A stretch of 64,000 bases of DNA from Phymatolithon calcareum (GCA_977006965.1 OZ345369.1:2170001-2234000), one strand, 5' to 3'. Numbered from the stretch's first letter, positions 40,566 to 50,657 are shown. The notes: a model not told the origin generated them from the letters alone. A program made the numbers and translations.

Positions 40566-41759
40566 ATGAGAACGTAAGCAAAGGATTGTAGCCCAACGAA
40601 AAGTCTCTCATGTGGAATGATAATTGACAAAGGGAGCTTCAATTAAACAGAGATCCAATCCAATCCATAGGCACTAAGACTGTATCCTGAAGTCAGTCAC
40701 AATTCCTCCTTCCGCCGTTGACCAACACCATCCGACATGCCAAGGATACTCTTGTCTATTCGTCTTGTCATCTCGCCCGTGCACCGTATTTTATGCATCC
40801 AAATCGCAGGGCTAATCCACAGCTCATCCAAAACCAGCGGCTTCCCTTCCCGTCCCAGTTATCCACGTGAAAAGGGTGCTGTCTTGACCGCGACACTCCA
40901 TCGTCGCTCCGCGAAATGATTTCGCTGGCTGCGACAAAGAAATTGCTCCGCTCGCTACAACGTTCTCTCAAGTTATGGTCAATAAAGCAGTTGCGTAAAT
41001 ATATCCACCGCCTGTCCAACTCAACAGCGAAAAACTCGCCAATCTGGCTATGCCAAAAGAACCAGTCGGAGCTCTTCAAGTCGTGAATCAGAAAAAGCAG
41101 ATGGATCGAACATGATGTACTCATACTTACAGTGCAACAAATGACTAAAATATTACCGAAAAATATGGGTCTTCAGTTTTGAGGATTGCACTTGGCTTTC
41201 AGTTTGCGGTCTTGCAGGTGACCTTAAAATTTAGATATTTTTAGGGCGATTTTAGGTGGGAAAGGCATACCGATTTCAGTTCTGCAGGGATTTCACTTAG
41301 AAGGGTTGCAGTTAGAAGGGGTGTACAGTACATATTTTTTAAATTTATATCTATGATGCAAGGTACTACACAACAGTCTTTACACAACCTCCAAAACAAT
41401 AGAAATTCACTTTGCAATCTGAACATGCACAAAAAATTAGTTTCCCGCATCTTCCAAGACTGATTGCGCGATAAGGGTGAATATCCGAGCGCGTTAGCGA
41501 CACAGCTTCTTCCTAGAGCACGATATCAATGTGCACCAAGAGGACATTGTGCGTTTTGCGATCGAAAAGCGGGCAGGGCTGATTCAAATTCTATATCAGA
41601 TTCTCACATTTGGGAATACAAGACAAGTCCACGTTGCTTATCCTTATATCGAGGAGTGAAAGTGTACAGAATAGGGAATGATTTAGACCGATTATTTCGA
41701 ATTTATTTATGATTCGATATCATTGATGTCCTGGAAAAACTCCGATATTTTGATGCTCA
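40566..41759. other. Intergenic region with one inverted dispersed repeat
   Basis: 40590-40680 (AAGTCTCTCA, ACAAAGGGAGCTTC, GATCCAATCCAATCCAT) is repeated in inverse orientation at 56740-56840. No other gene or repeat was recognised before the phosphatase. Confidence 0.45.
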
Positions 41760-43187
41760 TTGCTACATGGAGGCAGTGGAGTACCCGGACAGAAAAATAT
41801 ATATTTTCCGTCAGTATATGCTTTTCCCACATTGCTCTCAATGATCACGACGAGATCTGGCCCTGTTGGTGCACAAGACTGCGAAAACGGCAATGTGGTG
41901 AGGACTTTTTCCATCAAGAAGATCGGCGAACTTAACCAACAAGCGGCATTGCGGTATCCGGGGACGGCAGATATCGATGCAGAATGGACAAAGAATTTTG
42001 CGCAACGCCTACACGCCAGCTCGTTCGAAAAACCAGAATTCCTCGCATCGTCTGTTTTCCATCTCGGAGACGCACAGAAGCTTTTAAAAGACGCCAGTGA
42101 TGTACTGCAAAGCGAAAAAAACATTGTGGATATGTTTGCCGGCGCGAACGCGGTGGTGCACGTTGTGGGCGACTTACACGGTCACGTTCATGATTTGGTG
42201 GCGATCATCGACAAGCTCGGATGGCCGGGCGATGGACGGCGTTACATTTTCGACGGGGACTTTGTGGACAGAGGGCCATGGAGCTGCGAAGTGCTTTTCG
42301 TGCTGTTTGCGATGAAACTGACGTGGCCCGAACACGTGGTTCTGCTCAGGGGTAACCACGAGTTCCGTCGGCAGATGGAGCGTTATGGGTGCAAAGCGGA
42401 AGTGCATGCGAAGTACGGTGCGGACCTGTGGGACCCGTTTTGGAAGTCGGTGGGATGGTGCCCGCTCATTGCAGTGGTGTCCACTTTCGTGCGGCATCGG
42501 GATGAGCAGGTGCCGCTGTGGGCCCAAGGATCTAGATCCAATAGCTGCAGTACTGGAGAAGTGCGGAAGAACGCTTGGGAACTTCCTTTACGTACGGGCG
42601 AGCGTAGAGTGATGGTGGTCCACGGTGGAATATTTCCGAACAGCCGCAAGTACGCGCGTTACCTACGCGGAGTCCATGTTCCAGAAGAGCATCTGGTGGG
42701 TTCGCTGCGAGATATTTTTCGCCTATATCGGAACTGGATGCCAGGTGGAGGTTTAAGCACGAACCGCGTTGTTTGGGCAGATCCAGCGATGGACGTGGCT
42801 AACTTCGCGCTGAATCCAACTCGCGGTGACGGGATATGTTATCTGAAGTACGGTCCAAGTGCAGTTGAGCGATTCTTGGAGGAGAACAAACTGCATGGTA
42901 TTATTCGAGGGCATGCAAACCCGGCCTCGCGCAAGAGTAAGGGTACTGAGCTGCCTGATATCGACAACGGATGGGCAATTGACATGAAATTTGCAAACAA
43001 TCGCTTTCACTGCACGGTTTTCTCTGCGAGCAGATATCCTGTGTACGCGCCAGCGGATAATCGAGCAGGTGTCGCAAGCATATGCGGAGGCAGGGTTATT
43101 AGCGAAGCCGGTGATCTCTTGCCGAGTTTTTCCACCTTTGAGGTTCCAAAACGCCCCAAAGACCCAACCCTATTCTATAAGGGATAG
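41760..43187 (+). CDS. PPP-family serine/threonine phosphatase
   Basis: An intact 475-residue metallophosphatase. All PPP motifs are present: GDLHGH (about 137-142), GDFVDRG (166-172), RGNHE (197-201), VVHGG (286-290) and IIRGH (381-385), followed by FSASRYPVYAPADN. These supply the two-metal site and the catalytic His-Asp pair. The N-terminal 115 residues (LNQQAALRYPGTADIDAEWT) form a helical region; a start at the Met near 41840 is also possible. It would remove phosphate from Ser/Thr in proteins. The C-terminal 40 residues differ from the tail of the fragment at 39243. The 3' end is found again at 3.99 kb, so this gene belongs to a dispersed family and may be carried by a mobile unit. Confidence 0.85.
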   Translation: MLHGGSGVPGQKNIYFPSVYAFPTLLSMITTRSGPVGAQDCENGNVVRTFSIKKIGELNQQAALRYPGTADIDAEWTKNFAQRLHASSFEKPEFLASSVFHLGDAQKLLKDASDVLQSEKNIVDMFAGANAVVHVVGDLHGHVHDLVAIIDKLGWPGDGRRYIFDGDFVDRGPWSCEVLFVLFAMKLTWPEHVVLLRGNHEFRRQMERYGCKAEVHAKYGADLWDPFWKSVGWCPLIAVVSTFVRHRDEQVPLWAQGSRSNSCSTGEVRKNAWELPLRTGERRVMVVHGGIFPNSRKYARYLRGVHVPEEHLVGSLRDIFRLYRNWMPGGGLSTNRVVWADPAMDVANFALNPTRGDGICYLKYGPSAVERFLEENKLHGIIRGHANPASRKSKGTELPDIDNGWAIDMKFANNRFHCTVFSASRYPVYAPADNRAGVASICGGRVISEAGDLLPSFSTFEVPKRPKDPTLFYKG

Positions 43188-43900
43188 GCATGTTCTGGGC
43201 ACGTGTGGTGCTTCTTACTGTCTGGAGTGATAAACGCGTGGGGTCGGTGCTGCAGTGGCCACAAAGTTCCGATCATATTGCTCGGGGATTATTGATGTTG
43301 TTACGTCCTTCGCGTCGCTGGTATTTCGACATGCCGCGTAAACTTCATGTGCTCATCACTCCTTGAAATTATCACCTGTCCATGTGTCGGCGGAGGGTGA
43401 GTCTCTGTTTTTCCGACATTGCACATCTCGCTCTTATGCGAAACCAGTAGATGGAAGCACGCATCGCACTGCCCAATAGTGTCAGACACCTGTGCGTCGG
43501 AGGAGGATGCGTCCGATGAAGATGACATCGGGGGCACTTCTGCTGGCGAGAAAGTTGTTGGGCTCAGCAACGGGAAGAATTTGGTGAAAAGCTTTCTTTT
43601 CTTCGGGCTGGCAGCTGGCTTGGTGCATACTGCCGTCACACACTTCGCCTAAGAATGGCCTCGATACCCAAATATCGCTAAACGCATTAAAATTTTGATA
43701 CGCGAATTCGCGTCGTATCTCAACGGCAGATGGTCTAAAAATTCACGAAACACCTTCATCGCTTGAAGACCACCGGACAGGATTCAAATCTGAGCATTTG
43801 ATTGTTGTCCAAATGCTTTTGCGGAATGAAAACCGTCTGCCAGTGGCTATTTCGTTGACCGGAAGTCGTGCATTGATCGAGGTAAGTTCTTAAACTGCAA
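43188..43900. repeat. Phosphatase 3' flank, copy with hAT empty site
   Basis: Matches 4130-4727 and 5775-6010 over its length, apart from extra sequence near 4230-4370 in that copy. The site CTGCCGTC near 43630 is the unoccupied target of hAT element A. The match ends at a GATC (43874-43877), after which this copy carries GAGGTAAGTTCT, as in the intron start of the gene at 19.67 kb, whereas the 6.0-kb copy continues with the opposite strand of that exon. Confidence 0.65.
43301..43639 (-). CDS. Unknown small protein with Cys-Cys-His motif
   Basis: The 112-residue frame has a basic start (ASPKKRKLFTKFF), a Ser/Asp-rich acidic run (MSSSSDASSSDAQVSDT), then CDACFHLLVSHKSEMCNVGK with Cys-x2-Cys-x6-His-x4-Cys spacing that could bind zinc, and a basic tail. 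The copy at 4727-4390 keeps the motif but has a stop. The plus-strand frame through the same region is also open, so coding strand is judged from the zinc-finger-like motif and composition. Function unknown. Confidence 0.35.
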   Translation of the reverse strand: MTAVCTKPAASPKKRKLFTKFFPLLSPTTFSPAEVPPMSSSSDASSSDAQVSDTIGQCDACFHLLVSHKSEMCNVGKTETHPPPTHGQVIISRSDEHMKFTRHVEIPATRRT

Positions 43901-43904
43901 AATT

Positions 43905-44110
43905 GATGTTCACTGGGCTGGGCATCCGGACTTGTGACAAGTGGCGGGCGTCCATGCAGAGCGCTAGGCATGGCAAGACTGCACCGCCTACGACATACAG
44001 GTTAATTGGTCAGAAAACTCTGTTTTCACATTCTCGCCGAGAATTCTGACAATTATTTCACTGTCTGGAGGGAGTAGGGAATATTGTTTGTTTGACCACG
44101 TTCCAATTTA
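43905..44110. repeat. Dispersed repeat module, copy 2
   Basis: GTGACAAGTGGCGGGCGTCC and the following 180 bases match 22622-22800, including GGGAGTAGGGAATATTGTTT near the end. Non-coding as far as can be seen. Confidence 0.6.
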
Positions 44111-44158
44111 GCAACGAAAAGTAGCTCCGTTTCGACGCTTCGCGCCGATAACGTCTAC

Positions 44159-44665
44159 TTATTTCGAGATATTATTATAATTAATATTCTCCGTGGTGAT
44201 ACGGCCTCCCTGGCAGCAATTAGAGAACAATGGATTAGACATTGAGCTGCCGACTTTTCGCTCTGTCATAAAATGGAGTGCGAGACAATTCTTGCACTCG
44301 ACATTCATCTCTCCGAAGTCCACGGGATCCAATGTTTCTCGAACGACGTTTCCTGCAAGCTGAGTTGCTTCTCGGTCTGCTCGTCGGCGAGCTCGACCTT
44401 CTTCAACAGTCTCATGAGAAAGTGACACTTGCATAGCCTCCCTATTGGATTCAAACTGAGCTCGAGCTTGTTCATCACTCTTTCAAGCACGTGACACTCG
44501 CATCGCCTTGGCAGCTGCAGCAAGGCGTAACATTCTTTGTTCTGCTGGCTCAGTCGCTTTTCGAGTTCTTGCGCGTTCTCGATTTCTTCTCCTTCGCTCT
44601 TCGTTCCGAGAGCGCTGCTGAGCATTTCGAGCTTCTCTCAGGCTGTCGTCCTGAGCACTTGACAT
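44159..44665 (-). pseudogene. Helitron-type helicase N-terminal fragment, one stop
   Basis: One minus-strand frame reads DDSLREARNAQQRSRNEERR and a long charged coiled coil, a single stop (44480-44482), then SHETVEEGRARRRADREATQ, DPVDFGEMNVECKNCLALHF and NPLFSNCCQGGRIT. The block LGxMDVxCxxCxAxHFxxE....P.F..CC..G is what I know from the N-terminal region of Helitron Rep/helicase (PIF1-like) proteins and their relatives: a Cys-Cys...His...Cys-Cys zinc site. Here the Cys residues are intact. The Rep nuclease and helicase parts are missing; a stop follows at 44159. Confidence 0.6.
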
Positions 44666-44699
44666 GATTTTTCTTATTCTTCAGATATCTGTTCGGGAT

Positions 44700-45609
44700 C
44701 CCTTCTGGCTCCGACCGATAGCTGAATCTCATACATACTTCACCCTATAAGATATCTGGTTTGATACATGCAAGTCGATGACTTTCGTTGGGGATCCCCT
44801 AAGCGACCAACGGAAATATAAAATTCTGTATCGACCAGAATTCTCCCCAAATATCAACCAACCGCCTCGCCGCAGCGGACCTTCTTCACTAAAACTCCTT
44901 TTCTCTGACTTTGCTGTTCACCGTGTACTCAAACACCGTTCGAACTGTGCGACATGCAAGCGCAGGATAACTTAACAGACGGACTTCGCCTGTTTTTTCA
45001 ACCTTTGAGATGTGAGAGGTGTTCCCGTTGATTTAAAAAGGTAGAGGTCTTGAGGCACCTAGAACCTGAAGTGCGCTTTCCCTCTGAGCCGTTCTCAAAA
45101 ACTGATTTGTACCCCGCTTTGTACCTCCAAGGTTCCACCGTATGCTTGTCACGCGCCTCTTCCAACCGTTAGCTACGGTTACCTCCAGTACTAACCAACC
45201 GGCGCTGACCGCGGCCCTGCTGTCCTCTACTGACACGCACCCGCCAAACAGAGAGTCCAAAGTAGCACCTGTAAGGTCCTACTTTAGGCAAGGTCACTCC
45301 GCACGAGATAGGGCCCTTAAGCGCACTCTCGCAGAGGCGGGACAGCGAATCGGGTTCCGACAGATCCTCAGGTGTCCTCTCACGTATCCTTACGGACACG
45401 TAAGGCAGCCAGATACGACATCGCAATGGAGGGTGTAGCAGTGCCAACCTCTGAACCCCACTGGTCTTCTGAACTGTAATTATTAATATGGTAATTAAAA
45501 CTCTAATTAAATTAAAAAGTAAATTAATTGAAAAAATCAATTACAGTCCAGAGTCCTCTAGCGGTCCGGTCCGAGGACCAGGTGGTCCCGAACAGTCGAA
45601 TTGTCAACA
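44700..45609. other. Non-coding region left of copia
   Basis: No gene. Contains a 75-bp AT-rich foldback at 45473-45547. Short frames here are not protein-like. Confidence 0.4.
45473..45547. repeat. 75-bp AT-rich inverted-repeat element
   Basis: ACTGTAATT at the left and AATTACAGT at the right enclose sequence made almost only of TTAATTA-like words. A very small MITE is possible. No target duplication is evident. Confidence 0.4.
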
Positions 45610-45614
45610 CGCAA

Positions 45615-45724
45615 TGTTATGATTCACATCACACGCTAGATGCAACCGCTGGAACGACGGTGCCAGCAGATACATAAGTGTAGCTTGCAGTAACAGTAAA
45701 GAGGCAAGAGACCTAGTGATCACA
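45615..45724 (+). repeat. Copia 5' LTR (110 bp)
   Basis: Runs from TGTTATGATTCACATCACAC to AGTGATCACA, with TG...CA ends. It contains ATACATAAGTG as the only TATA-like sequence. It is very short for an LTR. Its first 17 bases match the outer of two repeats in the 3' LTR region, the remainder matches the inner, which suggests a deletion between them. Confidence 0.9.
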
Positions 45725-45883
45725 GGTTATGGGACCCATTTACGCTACCTGCACACGAACTCTTCATTAGCTTCCACCTTCCCCCAACGCATCCCTCGCG
45801 CAACCAAAACATCCAAACAGCACACACACATCGCACTCTAGCCCCTGAGCAGACCAAGCCCAAACGACCAAGCCTCCAGCACG

Positions 45884-48706
45884 ATGCAAACCAACCAACT
45901 CATCCCCATCCCCAAACTCTCCAAACACAACTATAACCAATGGTTTGACGCCGTCCGCATAGCGGCAACGGCCAACGGAGTTCAAGAAAACATTATTTCT
46001 GACCCTGCATATCCGGACGCCACCGATACAGCCGCCACGCAAGACTTTTCATCCAAAAGAGCCATTGCGCAATGCATCATCATGGGAAGCATCCCAACGA
46101 ATCTACTTCCCGAGCTCGGCCATGACATATACTCCAAAACCCCGTATGCGATCTGTCTGCACGTCAAAAACACATTCGATGGATCCAGTCCTGTCGATCA
46201 CGCACTTCTAGCCGAATCTGCGCGTTCCATCACTCTCGCCGACGACGTGACTATTGAAGACTATGTGAATAAGCATACAGAGATGCGCACGCGAATGGTC
46301 GCCGCTGCATATCCAAACATCGATGACGAAGTCACCACGGTCATGTTCATGATAGAGGGGCTACGCGGGAACCCCCTGTACACATATGTCGGTGAACAAA
46401 TGATAACCAATCCCCCAGGCACCGTGCGCGACTTTTCAAGGACACTTCTGCGCCTCAAGAATTTCCGCCGTCTGTCAAGCCCACGCGCGCCCCCCATTCC
46501 GCCTGTCTTCCAAGCTCCTCCACAACAACAGTTTCAAAATCCTTACCCAATTGCGGCTCGCAGGTCGGCATTTATGGACTACAATCAGTGGCAGCGCCCC
46601 CATCCTCGTCGAGATCCGTTTCCTCCTCGGCAAGAGCCCTATCAACCGCGCCAGATGCTATCGAAGAACGTTCCCCGTCCACCGAATTACCCACCTCAGG
46701 CCCCTTGGTGTCACTTCCATGCTACATGGCGCCACGATGCATCAGAGTGCCGGCAACTGCGCAGATCAGGACCACTCCCGAACGCAATGGTCGCCGGTGC
46801 CACTCATGCTAGCCCAATGTCTAGCTTTTATGATCAATTTCAAACTGCCGGCCAGCAATACACTCCTCATGACTTTAATGCTTTCTCAACTTACGGCCCT
46901 ACAGCCCAACAGATACCAGCCTCCGGATTATATGCCAACGTCGCTGAAGGAATGCCGTTTCTGCCTCCCACGTTATCATCGGACGATCATGCGGCTTCTG
47001 GGCATGCAATTGCAGCCACACATCCCCAAGTCATTCGAACAAGTGCGAATGTAGATTCTAGTGCACACGAAAATGATGTAAACGACAGTTCTCATTACCC
47101 TCGATCCCTCCACGAGACATGGTACGTCGATTCAGGGTGCTACCCCTCTCATCTATCTGCCCCAGGAATCTCCCACAAGAACATCATCCCGCATGATTAC
47201 ACCATCACTGCCAACGGTACCCTCTCACCTATACAGTACATTGGACCCCACACTCTACAAAATCAACGCACGAGCCTCACCGTGCCCCAGCTGGCGCTGG
47301 CCCCATCATTCCCCAAAAACTTGCTCTCCATAAGCCAGCTTTGCGCCAACCACGACGTACTATTTCAGAAAAGAGCCGCGTACATCATCAGACCCACAAA
47401 ACCCCCACATCCCAGCCAGATCATAGGCATTGCACCAATGACCGACGGACTTTACTCCCTCAGACTGAATACCAATCGAGCCCTGCCCACGTGCAACATA
47501 TCAACTCCGTTTGGACGAACTCGCAAGCCAATACCATCACACCTCCGCCAACGTCCAGTCCCTCCCGGCCTATGTGTGCAGAAACCATTTGTATCTACAG
47601 CCGTATCACCAGCTCCCCCACAAGCACCACTATCCCTCCGTTTCACGAGTTCCAATGATGACAATCCAGCTCCGCATCGTCAACAAAACTCCTCTCTTTC
47701 TCCGAATGTGTCTAGCCACAAACATACACACGAACAAGTGCCTCCACTGCCCGCAGATAGCGAAGCTATGCGTTGGCACTTAATCATGGCTCATGTACAA
47801 CCATCAACATTACGCAGTATGGCATCCCGAAATCTCGTCATCGGAATGCCCCCTTCCCTCCCTCCACTCTCGGCACCCCTGACTTGCAGTGCCTGCTTTG
47901 TGGGCAAACGCAGCAAAGCAGCTCACCCTCCACGACCACACCCAATCCTCCAACCAGGGACATACATCTCTTCCGACACATGTCGCCCCGTCACACTGCT
48001 CTCCTTGAACGGATTTCAGCACTTTCTAACATTCATTGACCGTGCGTCAAAGTTTTGCATTGTCAAACTGATAAAGAGTCGTGCCGACTTGGAAACTCTC
48101 ATCCCGACCACACTGAACGAAATAATGACCCACCATAACAGACCAATCCAAGTACTACTGACTGACAACGCGAAAGAATACAGCTCCAAGGCTCTCACAC
48201 TCCACTACGGTCAAGCTGGTATTAGATACTGCAAAACTGTCCCCCATACGCCACAAGAGAATTCCGCTGCAGAGCGCCTCAATCGAACTCTCTTTGAGCG
48301 TGCTCGTGCATCGCTTCACGCAGCGCGCCTCCCAAATCCATTCTGGGGCGCCGCGATCTTGGACGCCGCGGACAAGTACAACAAAACCCTCCATATGACG
48401 ACAATGAAAATCCCTCGCACTGCTTGGTTTGGAACCAAACCAGATGTATCCAAACTACTTCCTTTCGGAACTAAGGGGTACGTCGCTCATGTCACATCCA
48501 ACAAGAAGCGAAAACTGGAAGCGCGATCCCATCCTTGCCGATATCTTCAGATGACGGACGATAACCACTACTTGGTGTACAACATAACTCTAGAGCGCAT
48601 TGTCAAGTGCCGTACTGCAAATGTTTCACAGCACCATCATGATCGTGACCCAACACGCGTCCTTCCCATCACGGCACATTCACTTCTCGTGACAGCCCCC
48701 GCCTAA
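45884..48706 (+). CDS. Copia polyprotein part 1: gag, protease, integrase
   Basis: The 940-residue frame starts at ATG 45884, 160 bases after the LTR. Gag: LIPIPKLSKHNYNQWFDAVR, then a zinc-knuckle-like WCHFHATWRHDASEC (about 280). Protease: TWYVDSGCYPSHLS with Asp-Ser-Gly near residue 415. Pre-integrase zinc finger: MRWHLIMAHV then LTCSACFVGKRSK. Integrase core: YISSDTCRPV (Asp near 695), VLLTDNAKEYSS (Asp) and TPQENSAAERLNRTLF (Glu), then GAAILDAADKYNKTLH. All catalytic residues are present. It ends at TAA 48704-48706, but the same frame stays open through RT, so the stop may be a mutation or a recoding site. Confidence 0.9.
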   Translation: MQTNQLIPIPKLSKHNYNQWFDAVRIAATANGVQENIISDPAYPDATDTAATQDFSSKRAIAQCIIMGSIPTNLLPELGHDIYSKTPYAICLHVKNTFDGSSPVDHALLAESARSITLADDVTIEDYVNKHTEMRTRMVAAAYPNIDDEVTTVMFMIEGLRGNPLYTYVGEQMITNPPGTVRDFSRTLLRLKNFRRLSSPRAPPIPPVFQAPPQQQFQNPYPIAARRSAFMDYNQWQRPHPRRDPFPPRQEPYQPRQMLSKNVPRPPNYPPQAPWCHFHATWRHDASECRQLRRSGPLPNAMVAGATHASPMSSFYDQFQTAGQQYTPHDFNAFSTYGPTAQQIPASGLYANVAEGMPFLPPTLSSDDHAASGHAIAATHPQVIRTSANVDSSAHENDVNDSSHYPRSLHETWYVDSGCYPSHLSAPGISHKNIIPHDYTITANGTLSPIQYIGPHTLQNQRTSLTVPQLALAPSFPKNLLSISQLCANHDVLFQKRAAYIIRPTKPPHPSQIIGIAPMTDGLYSLRLNTNRALPTCNISTPFGRTRKPIPSHLRQRPVPPGLCVQKPFVSTAVSPAPPQAPLSLRFTSSNDDNPAPHRQQNSSLSPNVSSHKHTHEQVPPLPADSEAMRWHLIMAHVQPSTLRSMASRNLVIGMPPSLPPLSAPLTCSACFVGKRSKAAHPPRPHPILQPGTYISSDTCRPVTLLSLNGFQHFLTFIDRASKFCIVKLIKSRADLETLIPTTLNEIMTHHNRPIQVLLTDNAKEYSSKALTLHYGQAGIRYCKTVPHTPQENSAAERLNRTLFERARASLHAARLPNPFWGAAILDAADKYNKTLHMTTMKIPRTAWFGTKPDVSKLLPFGTKGYVAHVTSNKKRKLEARSHPCRYLQMTDDNHYLVYNITLERIVKCRTANVSQHHHDRDPTRVLPITAHSLLVTAPA

Positions 48707-50647
48707 GCTAAGGGTCACACTACCTCTCTCCTTCCCAGAACTCAAGCCGTGGGATCTGAGTTATCCATCCCTGCACGCATTTACACGCAGGATCAACCAA
48801 GTAGCCGGCTACCGAACTCCACCCTGCATTTTTCTCACACTACGCCGGAACAGCCAAGCGAATGTGCGCAAGACAACGTACACCGATCAAAAACCACCTT
48901 CACGCAACATCCGCTTAGACTCCAGCCCCCGGTCGCACGAAGCACACCACGAGGCGTTCACATCAAGAGTACTACACGCTATGCCAGCATGCGACCCCAC
49001 TCCTCGAGCACGCGAGCTCGTGTTGCACAACAACCAGCTCCATCCCGCATTACTGCCAGCACTCAAGCTCCTGCTACACTTTCACGAGCGCGACTATATC
49101 CAGATGCTGCTCAATGGCGTTCCGCGTACAGGGAAGAGCTCGAAAAACTTAAAAAGTACGACACATTCGAGCCCCTAACATTAACATCCATCCCCCGCGG
49201 CACTCGGATCCTGCCACTAACTACAGATTTCCGATATAAACGTGACGCGCAAAACCATCTCGACAAGCGCAAAGTCCGAATTGCACTTCGTGGGGACCTC
49301 AGTCAACCGTTTGTCCACTACGACCCAGCCGCCCTGGCAACATACGCCCTTGACAAAGCAACGGCCCGTATAATTTTCAGCATCGCCGCTGCCCAAAATT
49401 TATCTCTCTGTCACATCGACATTGAGTCAGCTTTCCTTCACGAGCGTTTGGACCCGGCATACCCAATCTATGTCAAAATACCCATCAATTTTGACGGTTC
49501 TGATCAGTACCCCTACTCATATGCACGTTTGAAGTCTAACCTCTATGGATCTAAACAAGCAGGTCACATTTACTACAAGGGCATGAAAACCTTCTTGGCA
49601 TCCCATGGCTACAACACTCTTGCGTCCGATAGTTGTGTCCTGACAAAGCATTATCCAAATGGACATTATGCACTTATTGGCGTTACCATCGACGACTTTC
49701 TCGTTGCTGCGACTAACCCGGCACTTGTTGATGAAATCAAGCGTGTGCTTTCGGAGAAATACACTATTTCAGACATGGGACCACCCTCCCAATATATCGG
49801 TTCGAAGGTTACGCGAAGCGCAGAAGGGATTCACAATTCCCAGCCAGCTGCCATAGAAACCCTGCTCGAAGAATTCAACATGGAGAACTGCTCACCCTCG
49901 CTAATCCCATACTGTGATGGGCTTATTTTTGAAGTAAGACAATCAGATGAACCCGCCCTTGATTCAGACAAATACCCATACAGCCGAGGGGTCGGACTGT
50001 TACGATACATTGCAGATTGTACGCGCCCCGACATCTTTCAAGTGACTAACAGCCTTGCTCGGTATCTTAAAGATCCCACAATGCGGCATTGGACGCAATT
50101 CAAGCGCGTGCTGCGCTACTTGAAAGGGACCATCACATTCGGGATTATGTATACTTGCCATGCCGCTCCACTCATGTCATACTCAGACTCCGACTTCGGA
50201 TCCTGTCCAGATACGCGCCGATCTACATCCGGCAGCTTGCATCTTTTAAACTCAGCGTCCATTTCCTGGAACTCGAAACGCCAAGACACAGTCGCACTTT
50301 CGACGGCAGAGGCCGAATATATTGCCGGTTGCCACACAGCACAGCACACGAAGTGGTTGCAACAACTACTGTCAGAGCTCCTGCCTGCCCACACTCGGCC
50401 GACGACCCTGTGTATCGACAACCAAGGTGTGTTGAAAATGGCTCGAGCAAATGGCCCGACGAAGCGCAGCAAATACGTCGACATAAAATACCATTACCTT
50501 CGCGAAGCCGTCGCACAAAAAGCAATCGAACTCAAATGCACGCCGTCCACAGACATGCTCGCTGATCCATTTACAAAAACTCTCAAACCACAGAAGTTCC
50601 TTGCGTCAAGATCTGGCATGAATCTCTGCCCAGTCCCATCTCAGTGA
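48707..50647 (+). CDS. Copia polyprotein part 2: reverse transcriptase and RNase H
   Basis: Continues in the same frame as part 1 directly after the TAA, without a nearby ATG. RT: YREELEKLKKYDTFEPLTL, KVRIALRGDL, LCHIDIESAFLHERLDP (first Asp), SNLYGSKQAGHIYYKGMKTF and GVTIDDFLVAA (the YVDD box is TIDD here, both Asp kept). RNase H: MSYSDSDFGSC (Asp), SWNSKRQDTVALSTAEAEYI (Glu), LCIDNQGVLKMARAN (Asp) and ADPFTKTLKPQKF. All catalytic acids are present. Expression would need readthrough of the TAA or a repaired copy. Confidence 0.88.
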   Translation, partial: AKGHTTSLLPRTQAVGSELSIPARIYTQDQPSSRLPNSTLHFSHTTPEQPSECAQDNVHRSKTTFTQHPLRLQPPVARSTPRGVHIKSTTRYASMRPHSSSTRARVAQQPAPSRITASTQAPATLSRARLYPDAAQWRSAYREELEKLKKYDTFEPLTLTSIPRGTRILPLTTDFRYKRDAQNHLDKRKVRIALRGDLSQPFVHYDPAALATYALDKATARIIFSIAAAQNLSLCHIDIESAFLHERLDPAYPIYVKIPINFDGSDQYPYSYARLKSNLYGSKQAGHIYYKGMKTFLASHGYNTLASDSCVLTKHYPNGHYALIGVTIDDFLVAATNPALVDEIKRVLSEKYTISDMGPPSQYIGSKVTRSAEGIHNSQPAAIETLLEEFNMENCSPSLIPYCDGLIFEVRQSDEPALDSDKYPYSRGVGLLRYIADCTRPDIFQVTNSLARYLKDPTMRHWTQFKRVLRYLKGTITFGIMYTCHAAPLMSYSDSDFGSCPDTRRSTSGSLHLLNSASISWNSKRQDTVALSTAEAEYIAGCHTAQHTKWLQQLLSELLPAHTRPTTLCIDNQGVLKMARANGPTKRSKYVDIKYHYLREAVAQKAIELKCTPSTDMLADPFTKTLKPQKFLASRSGMNLCPVPSQ

Positions 50648-50657
50648 CAGAGGGGCT

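Noticed and set aside
43419-43652. Plus-strand frame SDTCASEEDASDEDDIGG
   Set aside because: Complement of the Ser/Asp-rich minus-strand frame; the minus strand has the better (Cys-Cys-His) features, though the choice is not certain.
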